From Ferrovibrio sp. (lineage in GTDB: Bacteria > Pseudomonadota > Alphaproteobacteria > Ferrovibrionales > Ferrovibrionaceae): a stretch of 64,000 nt of DNA. The notes under the pieces were generated by a model that worked only from the letters and a program-made list of their open reading frames with translations, searched no databases and was not told where the DNA came from. The number at the start of each line of letters is the position of its first letter. Position 1 is the first letter of the stretch. This document shows positions 62,288 through 64,000 of this stretch, piece by piece. A program made the translations under genes and the position numbers. The stretch lies in contig NZ_JAGOLP010000005.1 in the NCBI RefSeq assembly GCF_017994015.1, forward strand, positions 1 through 64,000. The letters are read 5' to 3'.

Positions 62288-63508
62288 GTGCTAAATACAA
62301 CACGCGCATTACTGGCTGCTGCGGCTTTAACCTTGAGTGGCTGCAGCGACATGGTTGATTTCTCCAGCTGGGCTGCCGGCTATGACAAGGCCATCGAGCG
62401 CAGCTACAATGAGAATATCCTGCTTAACATGGTGCGCGCCTCGCAGAATCAGCCGCTGCACTTCACAACAGTTTCCGTCGTGCGCGGCAATGGCCAGATT
62501 TCACCTTCCTTCAATCTGATTGGCGGTTTTCCTTTTAAGGACTTTACCGCCTTTGCCCGCAATGGCGCGCAATTAACCAGTGCCGGCCCAGGCTTGGCGG
62601 TGAGCGGCGGCTTTAACTTCGACATGGCATCGCTGGATAATTCAGAATTCATTGCCGGGCTGCTCACACCGATCCGGCCAGCTACGGTAAATTTCTATGT
62701 GGGACAAGGTATTCCGCGCGAATTGCTGTTCAATCTGCTGATCGAGCGGATCGCGATCACTGATGGCGGGCGGACCGACACTTTCCTGAATGACCCGACC
62801 CGGCCCGAATTTCCGAATTTCCAGAATGTATTGTCCAACCTGCTGGCGCTTGGCCTGACAACGGAAGACATCTCGAAGCTGGTGCCCTTCGGTCCCCCGC
62901 TTACGGCTGCGGATGCAAGAAATACAGAACACCTTGCCGCCGCGGCCAAGGCCGGGTTGATGCTGACACCGGCAGCCGGCGGTACCTATCAATTGATGTC
63001 TCCAGTGGTCAATGCGCGGTTCTGCTTTGAGCTGCCGCCGGGCGCACCGCCACTGCCACCGGGTGCCATCTGCCGTGCAGAACGACAGGCTGGTGTAGCC
63101 AATGAAGGCAATTCAGGCGAACACGGCATGGCCGGCGGCGCCGGCATTCCCGGCTATCAGAATGCCTCGCTTGCCATCACCATTCGCTCGGCCCGCGATA
63201 TATTCAATTATCTTGGCAGCATGATCTATATGCAAACCACAAAGCCCAATGCGGTCAAAGTTGTGCTCACGAGCCAGGAAGCCCGCGATTACAATTACAT
63301 AAAACAGGGCGACGAATTGCTGGTTGTACTGAAAAACAACACCAGCAGCGACGATCTTGTGCGTGTGGAATATCGTGGCGACACCTACAGCGTCCCGGCC
63401 AATAAACAAGGCAATACGGCCCTGGTATTCAGCGTGCTGGGTCAAATTCTGACACTCAACAAATCCATCAATCTGATACCGAATACCAGCGCTGTGGTTG
63501 TGCGGTAA
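62288..63508 (+). CDS. predicted lipoprotein, unknown function
   Basis: A 406-residue lipoprotein from GTG 62288, with AAGGGGG 5 nt upstream; the longer frame to 62207 overlaps the previous gene. The lipobox is L16-S-G-C19. The mature part starts DMVDFSSWAAGYDKAIERSYNENILLNMVRASQNQPLHF, a pattern I know from uncharacterised proteobacterial outer-membrane lipoproteins. A Pro-rich stretch with two Cys (RFCFELPPGAPPLPPGAIC) precedes a beta-rich C-terminus. Asp follows the acylated Cys after Ser, so its final membrane is uncertain. Possible relation to the upstream membrane protein. Confidence 0.8.
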   Translation: MLNTTRALLAAAALTLSGCSDMVDFSSWAAGYDKAIERSYNENILLNMVRASQNQPLHFTTVSVVRGNGQISPSFNLIGGFPFKDFTAFARNGAQLTSAGPGLAVSGGFNFDMASLDNSEFIAGLLTPIRPATVNFYVGQGIPRELLFNLLIERIAITDGGRTDTFLNDPTRPEFPNFQNVLSNLLALGLTTEDISKLVPFGPPLTAADARNTEHLAAAAKAGLMLTPAAGGTYQLMSPVVNARFCFELPPGAPPLPPGAICRAERQAGVANEGNSGEHGMAGGAGIPGYQNASLAITIRSARDIFNYLGSMIYMQTTKPNAVKVVLTSQEARDYNYIKQGDELLVVLKNNTSSDDLVRVEYRGDTYSVPANKQGNTALVFSVLGQILTLNKSINLIPNTSAVVVR

Positions 63509-63595
63509 GCTTTTCCAGAATCAATCCAACTTGATGGCACGCGCCGGGCAGCTCACAGAGCCCCGGCGCAAACTTTGCGGCAGTAAGACTAACGC

Positions 63596-64000
63596 TTATT
63601 GTGTCGGCGCAGGTGCAGCCGGTGGCGCTCCAGCCTCGGCTTTTGGCCCCGGCTTCTTTTCCACCGACGGCGCGTTGCCCGGCTGGGCCGCTGGCGCAGC
63701 TTTAGCTGCCTCGCCCGCATCCGCGGGCCGCACCGTGGGCGCCGCCGCCCCGTTCGCGGCTGGCGCGGCATCAACAGTACCGGCCGGCTGACTATCGGTC
63801 ATGTTGCCTAACAGGATTGGCAGACCGGTTGGCCCCGAGCCCATGATAACCATCTTGGCATTGGGCGATTGCGCCAACGAGGTGGTTGCCTCGATGCCAC
63901 GCCAGCGCAGGTAATGATCCGTAAGGCCATCCTTCACAATATCCTGGAAGGTGCGGATGCCGCGCGCTTCGATTTCTTTGCGCTGCGCCTCGCGGCGCTC
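63596..64000 (-). CDS. SPFH/band-7 family protein, C-terminal part (runs off the window)
   Basis: Open minus-strand frame continuing beyond 64000. The visible C-terminal 134 residues contain a helical segment (ERREAQRKEIEARGIRTFQDI), followed by LRWRGIEATTSLAQSPNAKMVIMGSG and GLPILLGN. This is the usual end of prohibitin-like SPFH membrane proteins. The last 70 residues are an unusual Ala/Pro/Gly-rich tail ending APTQ. SPFH proteins organise membrane domains and quality control with proteases. Call based on the end only. Confidence 0.8.
   Translation of the reverse strand, partial: ERREAQRKEIEARGIRTFQDIVKDGLTDHYLRWRGIEATTSLAQSPNAKMVIMGSGPTGLPILLGNMTDSQPAGTVDAAPAANGAAAPTVRPADAGEAAKAAPAAQPGNAPSVEKKPGPKAEAGAPPAAPAPTQ

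Noticed and set aside
61606-63508. Immunity or export genes for the lanthipeptide
   Set aside because: Neither protein shows ABC transporter, peptidase or LanI-like features; proximity alone is not enough for a functional call.

Overview
The window is 64 kb of chromosome from a GC-rich Gram-negative bacterium. Gene content and order point to an alphaproteobacterium, probably of the Rhodospirillales type: xseB-ispA-dxs, argD-argF-hslO, cmk-rpsA, a contiguous sucC-sucD-sucA-sucB-lpdA run, MeaB, a Kdo transferase and a SqrR/BigR-type sulfide sensor. I cannot name the genus from sequence alone. I see no rRNA, tRNA, insertion sequence, prophage or CRISPR array.

Layout. 1-5.2 kb: end of a MATE exporter, isoprenoid genes dxs, ispA and xseB (- strand), then a SYLF protein and small unknowns. 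5.2-9.9 kb: thiolase, acyl-CoA dehydrogenase, aminotransferase and MeaB (- strand). 9.9-15.8 kb: ABC-2 permease, arginine genes argD-argF with hslO, a lipoprotein and a 2-hydroxyacid dehydrogenase (+ strand). 15.8-23.6 kb: the 2-oxoglutarate dehydrogenase and succinyl-CoA synthetase operon (- strand), bounded downstream by paired REP-like palindromes. 23.8-31.8 kb: LolA-like carrier, YbjQ, a TetR/hydrolase pair, a PilZ protein, a Res-Xre toxin-antitoxin module, rpsA and cmk. 32-36.4 kb: chemoreceptor, CheW and a Cache histidine kinase. 36.4-45.4 kb: transporters, an SDR/cupin pair, then a sulfide-responsive cluster (persulfide-dioxygenase-like hydrolase diverging from an ArsR-family sensor, YgaP-like rhodanese, TauE/SafE exporter, SLC13 transporter). 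45.4-51.5 kb: asnB, waaA, an NTF2-like protein, a CoA-transferase pair and a DUF3750 protein. 51.6-54.0 kb: a complete bufferin-type RiPP operon (DUF2282 precursor, DUF692/MNIO enzyme, DUF2063 partner, DoxX). 54-63.5 kb: accessory region with a GNAT protein, an orphan ParA, a class II lanthipeptide synthetase (LanM), and a divergent 663-residue tandem-repeat protein. The window ends in an SPFH/band-7 protein.

The most exciting element is the LanM/repeat-protein pair at 55.8-61.3 kb. The repeat protein consists almost wholly of 23 degenerate units of about 24-31 residues. Each unit has an acidic D-x-x-L-E start, a Ser/Thr-rich middle and exactly one Cys. This is what a giant multi-core lanthipeptide precursor would look like, with the recognition element repeated in every unit instead of a single leader. 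The LanM carries the dehydratase residues and a ProcM-like Cys-Cys-Gly zinc motif, a version associated with substrate-tolerant synthetases. No dedicated protease-exporter is seen beside it. The window thus holds two unrelated RiPP systems (bufferin and the putative multi-core lanthipeptide) within 10 kb.
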